A stretch of DNA of 35,327 nucleotides. Origin: JAAZPG01 sp012797375 (lineage in GTDB: Bacteria; Acidobacteriota; Aminicenantia; Aminicenantales; UBA4085). The stretch covers positions 1-35,327 of the forward strand of contig CALMMC010000045.1 in NCBI GenBank assembly GCA_937868205.1, given 5' to 3'. Position numbers and translations under genes: made by a program. Each line of letters starts with the position of its first letter. Position 1 is the stretch's first letter. Below are positions 15,995 to 24,224 of this stretch, piece after piece. Below the pieces are notes generated by a model. It searched no databases, was not told the origin of the DNA, and saw nothing but the letters and a program-made list of their open reading frames with translations.

Positions 15995-17023
15995 TCAGGT
16001 CCGCCATGATTTCGGAAAGAACAGCTGTTCGTAAAGCGCGAGAGCGTAGCGGTCGGTCATCCCGGCGACGATGTCGCCGACCCGGATCACGACCGGATCG
16101 CCGGCCGGATAGTCCTTGACGTAGCCTTCGGGATGCTCGACAAAGTACCGGAACAGGTCCCGGATGATCTTTTCCGTCTTGCGGAGCTCCTCTTTCGCCT
16201 CGGGATGATTGTAGACCCGCTCGTAGAGGAAGTCGCGGAGCTCGACCACGGCTTTCATGGTCTCGTCGCTCATGGCGATCCGCCCCAACCCGGTTTTCAG
16301 GCTGGACTCGACGACGTCCACAACCATCCGGTCGATGCGGGTGGCGTGGTACTTGCCCAGGAAGGCGACGAGCGGGCGGGGGATGTCGGCGTCCTTGAGA
16401 AATCCCGCCCGGACGGCGTCGTCGAGGTCGTGGTTGACATAGGCGATGACGTCGGAAACGCGGACGATTTGGCCCTCAAGCGTCACCGGGAGATCCTCCT
16501 TGCGGCGGTCGAGGATTTTTCCCCGGCCCTTGGAGTGGCGGTAGATGCCGTCCCGGACCTCGGCTGTCAGGTTGAGGCCCTTGCCGTCGTATTCGAGCTT
16601 CTCGACCACCCGGAGGCTTTGGGCGAAATGGGTGAATCCGCCGGGAAGAAGGCGGGCCAGCGTCTCCTCGCCGGCGTGGCCGAACGGAGTGTGGCCGAGG
16701 TCGTGGCCGAGGGCGATGGCCTCGGTCAGGTCCTCGTTGAGGCGCAAGGCCCGGGCGATCGTCCGGGCGATCGCCGACACCTCGAGGGTATGGGTCAGCC
16801 GCGTCCGGTAGTGGTCGCCGAACGGAGCCAGGAAAACCTGGGTTTTATGCTTGAGCCGGCGGAACGACTTCGAGTGGAGGATCCGGTCCCGGTCGCGCTG
16901 GAACGCCGTCCGGAAAGGATGCAGCGCTTCGGTCCGCTCCCGGCCCTTGGAGTCCCGCGAAAGACTGGCTTTCGGAGAGAGAGTCTTTGCCTCGATCTCC
17001 TCCAGCTCCTCCCTGATGTTCAC
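15995..17023 (-). CDS. dgt: deoxyguanosinetriphosphate triphosphohydrolase-like HD protein
   Basis: The 342-residue HD-domain enzyme starts with the family-typical NIREELEEIEAKTLSPKA, followed by FQRDRDRILHSKSFRRLKHKTQVF. The metal-binding residues are visible: H78 (RLTHT), H107-D108 (GHDLGHTPFGH) and a later Asp in IVRVSDVIAYVNHD. Members hydrolyse dGTP or other dNTPs to the nucleoside and triphosphate. The start is GTG at 17023, fixed by homology of the N-terminus. There is no Shine-Dalgarno. Instead TATAAT ends 7 bases before the GTG, so the mRNA is probably leaderless. It is first gene of an operon with the 5'-nucleotidase. Confidence 0.9.
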   Translation of the reverse strand: MNIREELEEIEAKTLSPKASLSRDSKGRERTEALHPFRTAFQRDRDRILHSKSFRRLKHKTQVFLAPFGDHYRTRLTHTLEVSAIARTIARALRLNEDLTEAIALGHDLGHTPFGHAGEETLARLLPGGFTHFAQSLRVVEKLEYDGKGLNLTAEVRDGIYRHSKGRGKILDRRKEDLPVTLEGQIVRVSDVIAYVNHDLDDAVRAGFLKDADIPRPLVAFLGKYHATRIDRMVVDVVESSLKTGLGRIAMSDETMKAVVELRDFLYERVYNHPEAKEELRKTEKIIRDLFRYFVEHPEGYVKDYPAGDPVVIRVGDIVAGMTDRYALALYEQLFFPKSWRT

Positions 17024-17029
17024 CCGGCG

Positions 17030-17035
17030 ATTATA
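17030..17035 (-). promoter_or_regulatory. -10 element giving a probable leaderless dgt mRNA
   Basis: A perfect TATAAT on the minus strand is followed by six bases (CGCCGG) and the GTG start codon. Transcription normally begins about 7 bases after the hexamer, which is the G of the start codon. No -35 match is seen at 16-20 bases. Confidence 0.6.
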
Positions 17036-17308
17036 CCAAAATTTCGAGGGCCGCGTTGGATTCCGTTCGAGCAGCCGCGGCGCCCCGCCGGACGGATCTT
17101 GGATCGGTCCGGGGAATGACCGGAGATGACGCGCGAGCCGCCGATCCGGACTGACTCTCCGGCCGGGGAAAAGGTCTCCTTTGTCCGCCGCCCGACCTGC
17201 CCGCCGTTTGGCGGACTCCTGGACGGCTTCCCGGATCTCCCGGCCGACGGACCGCAAAACGCCGGGAAGTGATCGCCCGGCGCGGGCCGCGAAATCTCCG
17301 GCGTCCCT

Positions 17309-17340
17309 CCCCGGCCTCTTCACGACTTGGAAGGCCGGGG
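17309..17340. repeat. inverted repeat overlapping the yggS -35
   Basis: CCCCGGCCT (17309-17317) and AGGCCGGGG (17332-17340) are a perfect 9-bp inverted repeat with a 14-base centre. The right part covers the yggS -35 hexamer, so it could be an operator. It lies in the 339-base divergent spacer between dgt and yggS, which holds no gene I can support. Confidence 0.45.
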
Positions 17341-17356
17341 GGATTTCGCCTACAAT
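17327..17356 (+). promoter_or_regulatory. yggS promoter giving a probable leaderless mRNA
   Basis: TTGGAA (17327-17332) and TACAAT (17351-17356) are 18 bases apart. Six bases (ACGCCC) separate the -10 from the ATG at 17363, exactly as at dgt on the other strand. No Shine-Dalgarno lies between. Confidence 0.6.
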
Positions 17357-17362
17357 ACGCCC

Positions 17363-18022
17363 ATGGGCATCATCACGGAAAACGTCCGGGCGGTTCTGGC
17401 CGAGCTTCCCCCGGGAGTCGAGCTCGTGGCCGCGGCGAAAACGAAGTCTCCCGAGGACATCCTCGAAGCGATCGAGGCCGGCGTCACGATCATCGGGGAG
17501 AATTACGTCCAGGAAGCCCAGGCCGCTTTCGCCGCCGTCGGCCGCCGGGCCCGGTGGCATTGCCTTGGCCATCTCCAATCGAACAAGGTCAAGCGGGCCG
17601 TCGAAATCTTCGATATGATCGAGACGGTCGACTCGGCCGGCCTGGCCCGGGAGATCGGGAAGCGGGCCGCGGCCCTGGGCAAGACGATGCCCGTCTTGAT
17701 CGAGATCAACAGCGGCGAGGAAAGCCAGAAAACCGGCGTCCGGCCGGCCGAGGCCGAAGCCCTCATCGGCGAAATCGCCCGAATCCCGAACGTCGCCGTC
17801 CAGGGATTGATGACGATGGGGCCCTTCGAGGGCGATCCCGAAGAGTCCCGGCCTTATTTCCGCCGGACGCGCGAGATCTTCGAAGCGCTCAAGAAAAGCG
17901 GAATCCCCAACGTGGAGATGCGGCGCCTCTCGATGGGGATGACGAATTCCTACCGCGTCGCGATCGAGGAAGGGGCCACCCTCGTCCGCCTCGGGACGAA
18001 AATCTTCGGCGCCCGCTCCTGA
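17363..18022 (+). CDS. yggS: YggS family pyridoxal-phosphate-binding protein
   Basis: The 219-residue protein is the PLP homeostasis protein. The PLP lysine is K26 in LVAAAKTKS. Other family signatures are IGENYVQEA, WHCLGHLQSNK, INSGEESQKTG, GLMTMGP, and the C-terminal LSMGMTNSYRVAIEEGATLVRLGTKIFGAR. It binds PLP without a known catalytic activity and affects vitamin B6 and amino-acid balance. It is about ten residues shorter at the N-terminus than E. coli YggS, but the fold is complete. The ATG is set by homology and by the promoter immediately before it. It is a single-gene unit divergent from dgt. Confidence 0.93.
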   Translation: MGIITENVRAVLAELPPGVELVAAAKTKSPEDILEAIEAGVTIIGENYVQEAQAAFAAVGRRARWHCLGHLQSNKVKRAVEIFDMIETVDSAGLAREIGKRAAALGKTMPVLIEINSGEESQKTGVRPAEAEALIGEIARIPNVAVQGLMTMGPFEGDPEESRPYFRRTREIFEALKKSGIPNVEMRRLSMGMTNSYRVAIEEGATLVRLGTKIFGARS

Positions 18023-18056
18023 TCCGCCGAACGGGACCCGTTTCTCCTCGCAAGAG

Positions 18057-18074
18057 CGGCGGCTTCAGCCTCCG
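18057..18074. terminator. hairpin between convergent genes
   Basis: CGGCGGCT (18057-18064) folds onto AGCCTCCG (18067-18074) with one mismatch and a tight 2-base turn. There is no U-tract. It lies 35 bases after the yggS stop and faces the DUF362 gene end. Confidence 0.35.
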
Positions 18075-18132
18075 CCGGACGAGGCATCCCCCGCCTTCCG
18101 CCGCGCCGGCCGGGATCCGGACCGGGCCGGAT

Positions 18133-19065
18133 TCAGATTAAAATGTTTTCCGTCCAGCCGAGCTTGACGAGATCGATGTCGGCCGGATCGCTTTTTCCCA
18201 GACGGTGCCGCGTGTCGGCCAGCTGGATGTGATGGGCCGACGTCTCCAGAGGCTTGTCCTCGCCGAACACCTCGAGCCGCTTGGCCCGGATGATGGAATA
18301 TCCGGTCGCGTCCACGGCCACGACGTCTTGGCCGATGATCAGCCCGCCGTACATCCAGAGGTACTGCTCGCTGAACCCGCGCGGCCCGATATTGTGGTAT
18401 TGGGGGGTCAGCATCGAGAGGATATTGAGCTTCGTCCTCCCCTTGACCGGCGGAAGGCTCCAGATCGCGGCCAGGTCGGCGCAGGCGTCGCCGTGATAAT
18501 CGGATGGCTTGGGGACGAACATGATGTAGTTCTTGAGGCAGCTTCCCATCCCGGCCCAGTAATGGACGCGGGCCGGGCGGACGTTGACCAGGACCGTGGC
18601 CGCCTTGAAGACCGGGTCGTCCAGCACTCCGCGGTCCCGGATGGAAATCCGGTCGGCCCGCACGCCCGCCTCCAGAAGGCGGGCCCGGATCGCCTCTTCC
18701 AGCTCCGGACCGGTCGGCAGGTAATTCCAGACGTTGGTCTTGACTCCGACCGTGTCTTGCGGACCGGCCACGCGGGCCCAGGCCGCGGCCGGATCCTTCT
18801 CGGCGAAGAGCGTCGTCATCGCCTCGTCGAGCATTTTTTGAACGACGACGGCGTCGATCTTGCGCCCTTCGCCCACGGCCGCCGCGTCGCGGACCAGAAT
18901 GACCCGCGATTTGCGGGACATCGAGGTGATCCGGGCCGCCCCGGCGGCCGCGGGCGCGGCCGGGACCGGCTTGGCGGACGTGCAGCAGCAGCCCACGGCC
19001 GCGGCGATCGGGGCGACCGCGGTCGTCTGCAGAAAATCGCGGCGGGTCCATTTTTTCAAAGCCAT
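18133..19065 (-). CDS. Tat-exported DUF362 domain protein
   Basis: The 310-residue protein has a twin-arginine signal, W-T-R8-R9-D-F-L, followed by a hydrophobic stretch ending AVGC26CC. That end may be a lipobox, making it a Tat lipoprotein. The mature part matches DUF362: RVILVRDAAAV, DTVGVKTNVWN, VLVNVRPARVHYWAGMGSCLKNYIMFVPKPSDYHGDACADLA and LIIGQDVVAVDATGYSII. No CxxCxxC ferredoxin motif is present. The function of this family is unsettled; Tat export suggests folding around a cofactor in the cytoplasm. AAGGAGG lies 8 bases before the ATG at 19065. It follows the DUF6599 gene by 71 bases, probably in one operon. Confidence 0.85.
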   Translation of the reverse strand: MALKKWTRRDFLQTTAVAPIAAAVGCCCTSAKPVPAAPAAAGAARITSMSRKSRVILVRDAAAVGEGRKIDAVVVQKMLDEAMTTLFAEKDPAAAWARVAGPQDTVGVKTNVWNYLPTGPELEEAIRARLLEAGVRADRISIRDRGVLDDPVFKAATVLVNVRPARVHYWAGMGSCLKNYIMFVPKPSDYHGDACADLAAIWSLPPVKGRTKLNILSMLTPQYHNIGPRGFSEQYLWMYGGLIIGQDVVAVDATGYSIIRAKRLEVFGEDKPLETSAHHIQLADTRHRLGKSDPADIDLVKLGWTENILI

Positions 19066-19136
19066 TGTCTTTGCCTCCTTGTATCGATCCATCGAAATCC
19101 CGCTTTTCCGGAAGACACCCGAAGGCGCGCCGCGCT

Positions 19137-20069
19137 TCACCGGGGAAGCGGACGGACGGACCGGGCCAGAGCCGCCCGGGCTTCCTCCGGCGCCGTTCCG
19201 CCGAACACGGCGGCCGTAAACCGCCCCCGGCGGACGGCCGCGCCGAAGCGGCCGTCCTTCATCGGGAACACGTCACCCTCTTCCCCGGCCGCGGCTCCCG
19301 CGTCTTGCCGGCCGGCGGAGACGAACGCCCGGAGAAGCCCGCGCCGGGCGGATTCCGCGGCCGCCTCATCGCGGCCGCGGACGAGAAGAAACGTCCGCTT
19401 CTCCGCCCGGTCTCCGATCGAGGCCAGGACCGCATCAACCCCGGGACCGAGGCCGAGCGGGTTTTCAGGACCGATATAGAAATGGTAGTTCAAAATCTGC
19501 GGGTCATGGAGATAGCGGATCGGCCCGCCGGCGAATTCCTCCGGAACAAGGCCGACCAGGTCCGGCTTCGGGCCGTCGGGGCCGAGGGCGGCGGCTGTTT
19601 TTTTCCCCAGTTCGGCCAAAACGGCGGTCGTCGAGGAATTTTCCGACTCGGCGAAGATGGAGACAAAATAACGGCCGCGCCAGAACTGGAGAAGCCCGCC
19701 TTTATAGAGGCTTCCCTGGCCGAGGCCCCAATCCTCCCCCTCGAGGTCGTGGGTGAACACGCCGAAGGCGTCGGCCGGCGAACCCATGTCGAAGAGGTCG
19801 ATGATGACGTCGGCCTGGCCGGCCTTGTGAAAGCGGCGGCTCGCCAGGAGCCGCATGTTGAACGCCCGGTAGACTTCGCCGGAGCCGTCGATGTATTCGA
19901 AAATGGTTTCCCGGTCGAAGATCCGGTCCTCCCCGCCGGACGTCCAGCCGAGGGATTCGCGGGGAAGAAGCGCCAGGAGCCGGGCGGCCTCGGAGGATGA
20001 ATCGAGCATCGACGGGACACCTCCTCCCCCGACCGTGAAGACGAGCCACGCGGCCGCGACGATTCTCAT
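19137..20069 (-). CDS. DUF6599-like exported protein
   Basis: The 310-residue protein looks like DUF6599, a family seen mainly in Acidobacteriota; I make this call from FEYIDGSGEVYRAFNM, DVIIDLFDMGSPADAFGVF and QFWRGRYFVSIFAE. With the ATG at 20069 it begins with a hydrophobic export segment (MRIVAAAWLVFTVGG). An in-frame ATG at 20165 has a Shine-Dalgarno (AAGGAG) about 10 bases upstream, but it would bury the signal behind 32 extra residues. TAAAAT ends 8 bases before the 20069 ATG, so the short form may be leaderless. The function is unknown. It is probably co-transcribed with DUF362. Confidence 0.7.
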   Translation of the reverse strand: MRIVAAAWLVFTVGGGGVPSMLDSSSEAARLLALLPRESLGWTSGGEDRIFDRETIFEYIDGSGEVYRAFNMRLLASRRFHKAGQADVIIDLFDMGSPADAFGVFTHDLEGEDWGLGQGSLYKGGLLQFWRGRYFVSIFAESENSSTTAVLAELGKKTAAALGPDGPKPDLVGLVPEEFAGGPIRYLHDPQILNYHFYIGPENPLGLGPGVDAVLASIGDRAEKRTFLLVRGRDEAAAESARRGLLRAFVSAGRQDAGAAAGEEGDVFPMKDGRFGAAVRRGRFTAAVFGGTAPEEARAALARSVRPLPR

Positions 20070-20359
20070 CCTTTCTATTTTATCACGACGGGACGGAAAA
20101 GCGGCACCCGGCTCGATAAGCTGAATCGGCGGAAGAAAAAGAAGCCGATCCGCGTTCCTCCTCATAAATAGCAAGCTCCTTCCAGGGTTGTCTTTTGATT
20201 GAGTGAACAATCCAAGTTAACGTTGCCTGGTTAGGTGAGTTGGCACACCCGGCCGCCGCCCCGGTTGGAAATCACCGGGGACCCGGGCCTTGCATCTCCA
20301 TATAAAAAGGGGCGGCGGGTTTCCCCGCCGCCCCGGTGACATGGGCGTGAACGGGAACC
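20070..20359. other. spacer between the first TonB-dependent receptor and DUF6599
   Basis: It contains, in transcription order on the minus strand, the receptor terminator (20304-20334), an unassigned stretch, a Shine-Dalgarno plus alternative ATG (20165) and a TAAAAT -10 (20077-20082) for DUF6599. No other gene is seen. Confidence 0.45.
20304..20334 (-). terminator. intrinsic terminator of TonB-dependent receptor 1
   Basis: An 11-bp GC stem (20309-20319 with 20324-20334) has a 4-base loop. On the minus strand it is followed directly by TTTTT and TATA. It lies 25 bases after the receptor stop codon. The same hairpin follows the second receptor. Confidence 0.85.
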
Positions 20360-23149
20360 TTAGAAGATGAGCCGGAGACCGAGCCGGGCTTGGCGAGGCC
20401 GGACAAGGGTGTAGAGCTCGTGCCCGTCGGTGGACGGATACGTGCCCGCGTTCCAATCGAAGCCGGCGATGGTGCCCCAGGTCGTGATCGTGTCGTCGTT
20501 GAAGACGTTGAACACGTCGAAGATCACGCCCAGGCGGTATTTGCCGGCCAGGGTGAAGATCTTCTCCAGCCGCAGATCCAGGGTCGCCGCCATCGGGTAG
20601 TGGTTGGCGCCGCGGGGCTCGGCGAAAAACGTGACCTGGCCCTGGTTAAGCCGTCCCGTCATCACTTGAGTCGTCCAGGAGAAGCCGGTGATGGTCCGGA
20701 AGTAGCCCGTCAGGCTGATGTCCAGCGGCAGGATGTACGTCCCCTGGACCTTCAGCATGTGGGTGAAGTCGTTGGTGAGACAGCCCTCGGCGTTGACGTA
20801 GCTGTTCGGATCGCTGGGATCCTCGCCCCACCCGATGTCTCCGCCGAATCCGTTGTCCCGCGTTCCGGACGCCTTGGAGTAGACGTAGGAGGCCAGCAGC
20901 TGCCACCGGTTGGAGAAACGCTTGTTGAACAGGATTTCCAGGCCCTCATACTTGCGGTAGATGTCGGTGAGAATGTTGGGATATTCCGATCCCTTCCGGA
21001 GGTTGGTGATGATGAAGTCGCTGAGCTCGAGCGTGTCCATCGTCCGCTCGTAGATCGGGAACGTCTGGTCGAGCTCGGGGGAATAATAATCGATCACGTT
21101 ATACTGGGCCGCCCGGTTGTACCGGCCGATGATGTTGTTCCACTTCCGGTTGATGTAGGTCACCCCGAACGAGGCGTCCTTGAACAGCTCCCGCTCGATC
21201 CCGACGGTGTACTGGCGCATATAAGGATGCTTGATGTTGTCGTCCATCGTGTATTCCGTCGGCGTGATACGGAACCATTCATACCAGGTTCCGCCGGTTG
21301 TCGCCGGGTCGTTGTCGTCGGGGATGAAGTAATAACCGATGTAATCTTTGAACTGGGAGAGCGGGTTCATCCGGTCGTGATAGGCGGTCAGCATCGCCTC
21401 GGAAAAACGGCCGTAGTGGGCTTTCAAAATGGTGGTCCTGTCGCCCAGCACATCGAACGTGAAGCCGATGCGCGGGTCGAGGTGGTTCGATTTGAAGACC
21501 GCCCCGTCCACGCCCTTGACGTCGCCCCAGTTCTGGCCGAAGCGGACGCCCAGGCTGATGTTCAGCCGGTCGGACACCTGCCAGGAATCCTGGGCGAAGA
21601 CCTCCAGCCGGGTGTACCGGGTGTTGGTGTCGTAGCCTTCATATTGATAGGCCAGGTAATTGCCCGAATACAGGTACCCGAAGGCGCCGTAGCCCCAGTA
21701 ATCGACATACTTGATGTTGTCGCCCAGCTCGCCGCCCCGGCCGGTGTAGCCGTAACGGGTCCGGGCCATCGACCGCTCGACCTCGACGCCGAATTTAAAG
21801 TCGTGGGAGCCGGTGATGAAGTCCTCGGCATAATGGGTGAGGCTGGCGTTCGTCCCGAAACGGGCCCGGTCGGCGTAGTAGAAATCGCCGTCGCTGAAAA
21901 AGCGCATATTCTCATTCAGGTTCCGGTGGGTGTAGGGATCGAAGCCGACCTCCGGATCGAGGTAGTACCGGCCCTTGAAGTAGTTGGTTTTGAGGTCGAA
22001 GAACGTGTTCGAGCTCAGGATTTTGGTCAGGCTGAAGCTGGCCAGCCAGTCCGGCGAATCCTGGGTGACGCAGGCTTCCGGGGAGCGCACGGAGCTTGCG
22101 CTGCGGTTATTTCCATTATAAGCCGTGGTCTGGAAGACGCCGCTCATGCTCAAGGTCGGATCCACCTGGGCCGAGAGCTTGGCGAAGAACCGCGGCTGCT
22201 TGTAGTCGACGTCCTCGGGGAATCCCGTCGGCCGGTTCTTCGTCCGGTAGAACTGCCCGCCGACGTAGAACCACAGCTTGTCCTTGATGATCGGGCCGCC
22301 CAGGTGGCCGTTGATGTCCGTCAGCTTCGAGGACGGCGAGGTCAGGTTGGGATAATCGGCGAGATACGCGCCGGTGTTCTCGGCTTGCCAGAACTTCGAG
22401 TCGGCTTTGTAGCCTTGGAAGTTGAACTCGAAGTGGCCGGAGAGTTCGTTGCCGCCGGACTTCGTCACCAGGTTGAAGATGACGCCGGTGAAGTTGCCGT
22501 ACTCGGCCGGCAGCCCCACGCCCATGATCTTGGCTTCCTCGATGACGTTGTGGTCGGAGAAGACCCAGGCCGAGCCGCCCTCGGGATCCGCCACGTTGAC
22601 GCCGTCCATGGTGTAGGCGATCCCCGTGTTCTCCGAGGCGCCGTAGGCGACGTTTCCGCTGACTCCCGGGGCGAGGTTGACGATGTCGGCCGTGAATTGG
22701 TTGTAGGGGACGTTCCGCAGAATCTCGTTGCTCAGGGTGACCGAAGCCGTCTCCGTGGATTTGACGTCGACGGTGGGGGCTTCGGCCACGATCGTGATTT
22801 CCTCGGCCATGGCCGCCGGCTTCATGACCACGTTGACATTGAGGGTGGCGGTCGTCGTCACCCGGATGTTCTCCTGGACGTACGTTCCGAAGCCCGTCAG
22901 CTCGGCTTTCAAGGCGTAATCGCCGGGCGGCAGGGCCGGGAACCGGAATTCCCCGTTGGCGTCCGAGACCGTGGTCCGGGAGCCCATCAAGTTGGGACTG
23001 GTCAGGACCAGGCTGGCCCCCGGGATCGCGTTGCCTTCCTCGTCCGCGATTTTACCGACGATGGCGCCGGTGTCGCGGGACTGGGCGAAAACGAGAGGAG
23101 AGAGCATCAACAACAGGACGATCAATCCGATGAAAAGCTTCGTCTTCAA
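20360..23149 (-). CDS. TonB-dependent receptor 1 with carboxypeptidase-regulatory domain
   Basis: The 929-residue outer-membrane receptor has a signal peptide (1-22, ending SPLVFA/Q). A carboxypeptidase-regulatory-like domain (about 25-105: GAIVGKIADEEGNAIPGASLVL, ANGEFRFPALPPGDYAL) follows. Next come a plug domain (about 110-230: TVDVKSTETASVTLSNEILRN) and a large beta-barrel ending in RLGLRLIF, with the terminal Phe of outer-membrane barrels. I chose a TTG start (23149): AAGGAGG lies 7 bases upstream, homology begins there, and receptor 2 uses the same arrangement. The substrate is unknown. No TonB/ExbBD or transporter gene is nearby. A sigma-54-type promoter lies 149 bases upstream. Its first 230 residues are nearly identical to receptor 2. 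Confidence 0.9.
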   Translation of the reverse strand: MKTKLFIGLIVLLLMLSPLVFAQSRDTGAIVGKIADEEGNAIPGASLVLTSPNLMGSRTTVSDANGEFRFPALPPGDYALKAELTGFGTYVQENIRVTTTATLNVNVVMKPAAMAEEITIVAEAPTVDVKSTETASVTLSNEILRNVPYNQFTADIVNLAPGVSGNVAYGASENTGIAYTMDGVNVADPEGGSAWVFSDHNVIEEAKIMGVGLPAEYGNFTGVIFNLVTKSGGNELSGHFEFNFQGYKADSKFWQAENTGAYLADYPNLTSPSSKLTDINGHLGGPIIKDKLWFYVGGQFYRTKNRPTGFPEDVDYKQPRFFAKLSAQVDPTLSMSGVFQTTAYNGNNRSASSVRSPEACVTQDSPDWLASFSLTKILSSNTFFDLKTNYFKGRYYLDPEVGFDPYTHRNLNENMRFFSDGDFYYADRARFGTNASLTHYAEDFITGSHDFKFGVEVERSMARTRYGYTGRGGELGDNIKYVDYWGYGAFGYLYSGNYLAYQYEGYDTNTRYTRLEVFAQDSWQVSDRLNISLGVRFGQNWGDVKGVDGAVFKSNHLDPRIGFTFDVLGDRTTILKAHYGRFSEAMLTAYHDRMNPLSQFKDYIGYYFIPDDNDPATTGGTWYEWFRITPTEYTMDDNIKHPYMRQYTVGIERELFKDASFGVTYINRKWNNIIGRYNRAAQYNVIDYYSPELDQTFPIYERTMDTLELSDFIITNLRKGSEYPNILTDIYRKYEGLEILFNKRFSNRWQLLASYVYSKASGTRDNGFGGDIGWGEDPSDPNSYVNAEGCLTNDFTHMLKVQGTYILPLDISLTGYFRTITGFSWTTQVMTGRLNQGQVTFFAEPRGANHYPMAATLDLRLEKIFTLAGKYRLGVIFDVFNVFNDDTITTWGTIAGFDWNAGTYPSTDGHELYTLVRPRQARLGLRLIF

Positions 23150-23702
23150 ATGCGTTCCTCCTTTTTTTAAATTTCCCTTTTCGGACAAAGTCCGTCCTTT
23201 TCCCTTGGGTGGTTAGTCATTTTCCTGGTGATCACCTTCCTTGTTGTACCGATCCGTTTAGCCCATGAAATGAGCCTTTTCCCTGACCATAGAATTGCAA
23301 TGTTTATGCCAGTCGAATAAACACCACGTATTTTATTTATTATCAGATGATTATGAATCTTTACACAATTCCAAATGTAAAAAAACACGGAATAAAAGAC
23401 TTTACATCTTCTTTCCGGCCGGGCGTTTTCCACGGATTTTCTCCCTCCGCTCTCCCGTTCCTCGACACCCGCGATTCGACACGAGGGGAGGGATCGGCGC
23501 AAACCCGCCCAACGGCCAAGTCCCGGTTTCTTTTCCAGATCGCCGGACGTTCGGCCCGAACGGCGGAACGGCATCCGCGGCCGGCGGTTCGGCGCGCGCT
23601 TCTCGCGAAGGATTGTTTTTTCCCGAAAGGAGACGCCGTCCCGAGTTCGCTTCCGTCAAACGATCCGGCCGGAAGGCGAGAACGCGGCGCGGGACGCGCC
23701 GT
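23150..23702. other. AT-rich control region upstream of receptor 1
   Basis: The receptor-proximal half (23150-23410) is clearly richer in A and T than the genes. It holds a leader of about 135 bases, the sigma-54-type promoter (23295-23311) and an inverted pair TTTACA (23360-23365)/TGTAAA (23376-23381), with another TTTACA at 23401. The distal part (23410-23702) is GC-rich and lies behind the DUF486 gene, with no supported gene. Confidence 0.5.
23295..23311 (-). promoter_or_regulatory. sigma-54-type promoter of receptor 1
   Basis: On the minus strand TGGCATAAACATTGCAA matches the sigma-54 -24/-12 consensus (TGGCAC-N5-TTGCA), with exactly 10 bases between GG and GC. The start site would be near 23285. 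The copy before receptor 2 is identical at 16 of 17 positions. Confidence 0.75.
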
Positions 23703-24032
23703 TCACCACTTGTGAAAGACGAAAAAGACCGCCCCGAGGATCAAGGCGAATCCGACCAGGTAATTCCACTTCAAGTCTTCCTTAAGGTAGGCCACGGAGA
23801 AAACGCAGAAGACGACCAGAGTGATGACCTCCTGGATCGTCTTGAGCTGGGCGGCCGAGAACCGGCCGTGGCCGGCGCGGTTGGCCGGGACCTGGAAGCA
23901 ATATTCGAAAAAGGCGATCGACCAGCTGATCAAGACGACTTTCCAGAGGGCGGAGTTCTTGAATTTCAGGTGGCCGTACCAGGCGAACGTCATAAAGATG
24001 TTGGAAATGGAGAGGAGAAGAATGGTTTTCAT
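23703..24032 (-). CDS. DUF486 family small membrane protein
   Basis: The 109-residue protein has four predicted helices and matches DUF486 along its length: FMTFAWYGHLKFKNSALWK, ISWSIAFFEYCFQVPANR, AQLKTIQEVITLVVF, LKWNYLVGFALIL. The family resembles half-size drug/metabolite transporters, but its function is not established. The ATG at 24032 fits the family N-terminus. No Shine-Dalgarno is present, and TAAAAT (24049-24054) lies only 16 bases upstream, so the leader is about 10 bases. It appears to be a single-gene unit divergent from the lipoprotein gene. Confidence 0.88.
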   Translation of the reverse strand: MKTILLLSISNIFMTFAWYGHLKFKNSALWKVVLISWSIAFFEYCFQVPANRAGHGRFSAAQLKTIQEVITLVVFCVFSVAYLKEDLKWNYLVGFALILGAVFFVFHKW

Positions 24033-24158
24033 GTTCGTGAAGCAGGGGATTTTATGATTTTCCCCGGAAAAACTCAATGACGGCCCCGGGAAAACGAGAT
24101 CATAGCCTCCCGGCTGGAACGGTCAAGGAGCGCCGAGCCTCCGGACCGATACAAAGGA

Positions 24159-24188
24159 TTGACTTCCGCTTCAACGAAAGCCGATAAT
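24159..24188 (+). promoter_or_regulatory. sigma70-type promoter of the small lipoprotein gene
   Basis: TTGACT (24159-24164) and GATAAT (24183-24188) are 18 bases apart, each matching consensus at 5 of 6 positions. The leader would be about 30 bases and includes AAGGAG. Confidence 0.65.
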
Positions 24189-24224
24189 GAAAACCAAGGG
24201 AATTCAACAACCAAGGAGCGCACG

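Noticed and set aside
17024..17578. Upstream extension of the dGTPase frame to 17578
   Set aside because: Family homology begins at the GTG at 17023, and the extension overlaps the opposite-strand yggS gene.
20170..20184. Third sigma-54-like site before DUF6599 (TGG...TTGCT)
   Set aside because: Only 9 bases separate GG and GC, and the sequence overlaps a good Shine-Dalgarno.
20390..23170. A 926-codon open frame antisense to receptor 1, and similar long antisense frames elsewhere (for example 335-1798, 4749-6074, 10067-11530, 14346-16034, 27299-29167, 31185-32906)
   Set aside because: They mirror the real genes, are rich in Gly/Arg/Pro/Asp/Val and have no family motifs or ribosome-binding sites. 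GC-rich third positions explain them.
23295..23700. Short open frames between receptor 1 and DUF486
   Set aside because: They cross the promoter region, lack Shine-Dalgarno sequences and have no family resemblance.
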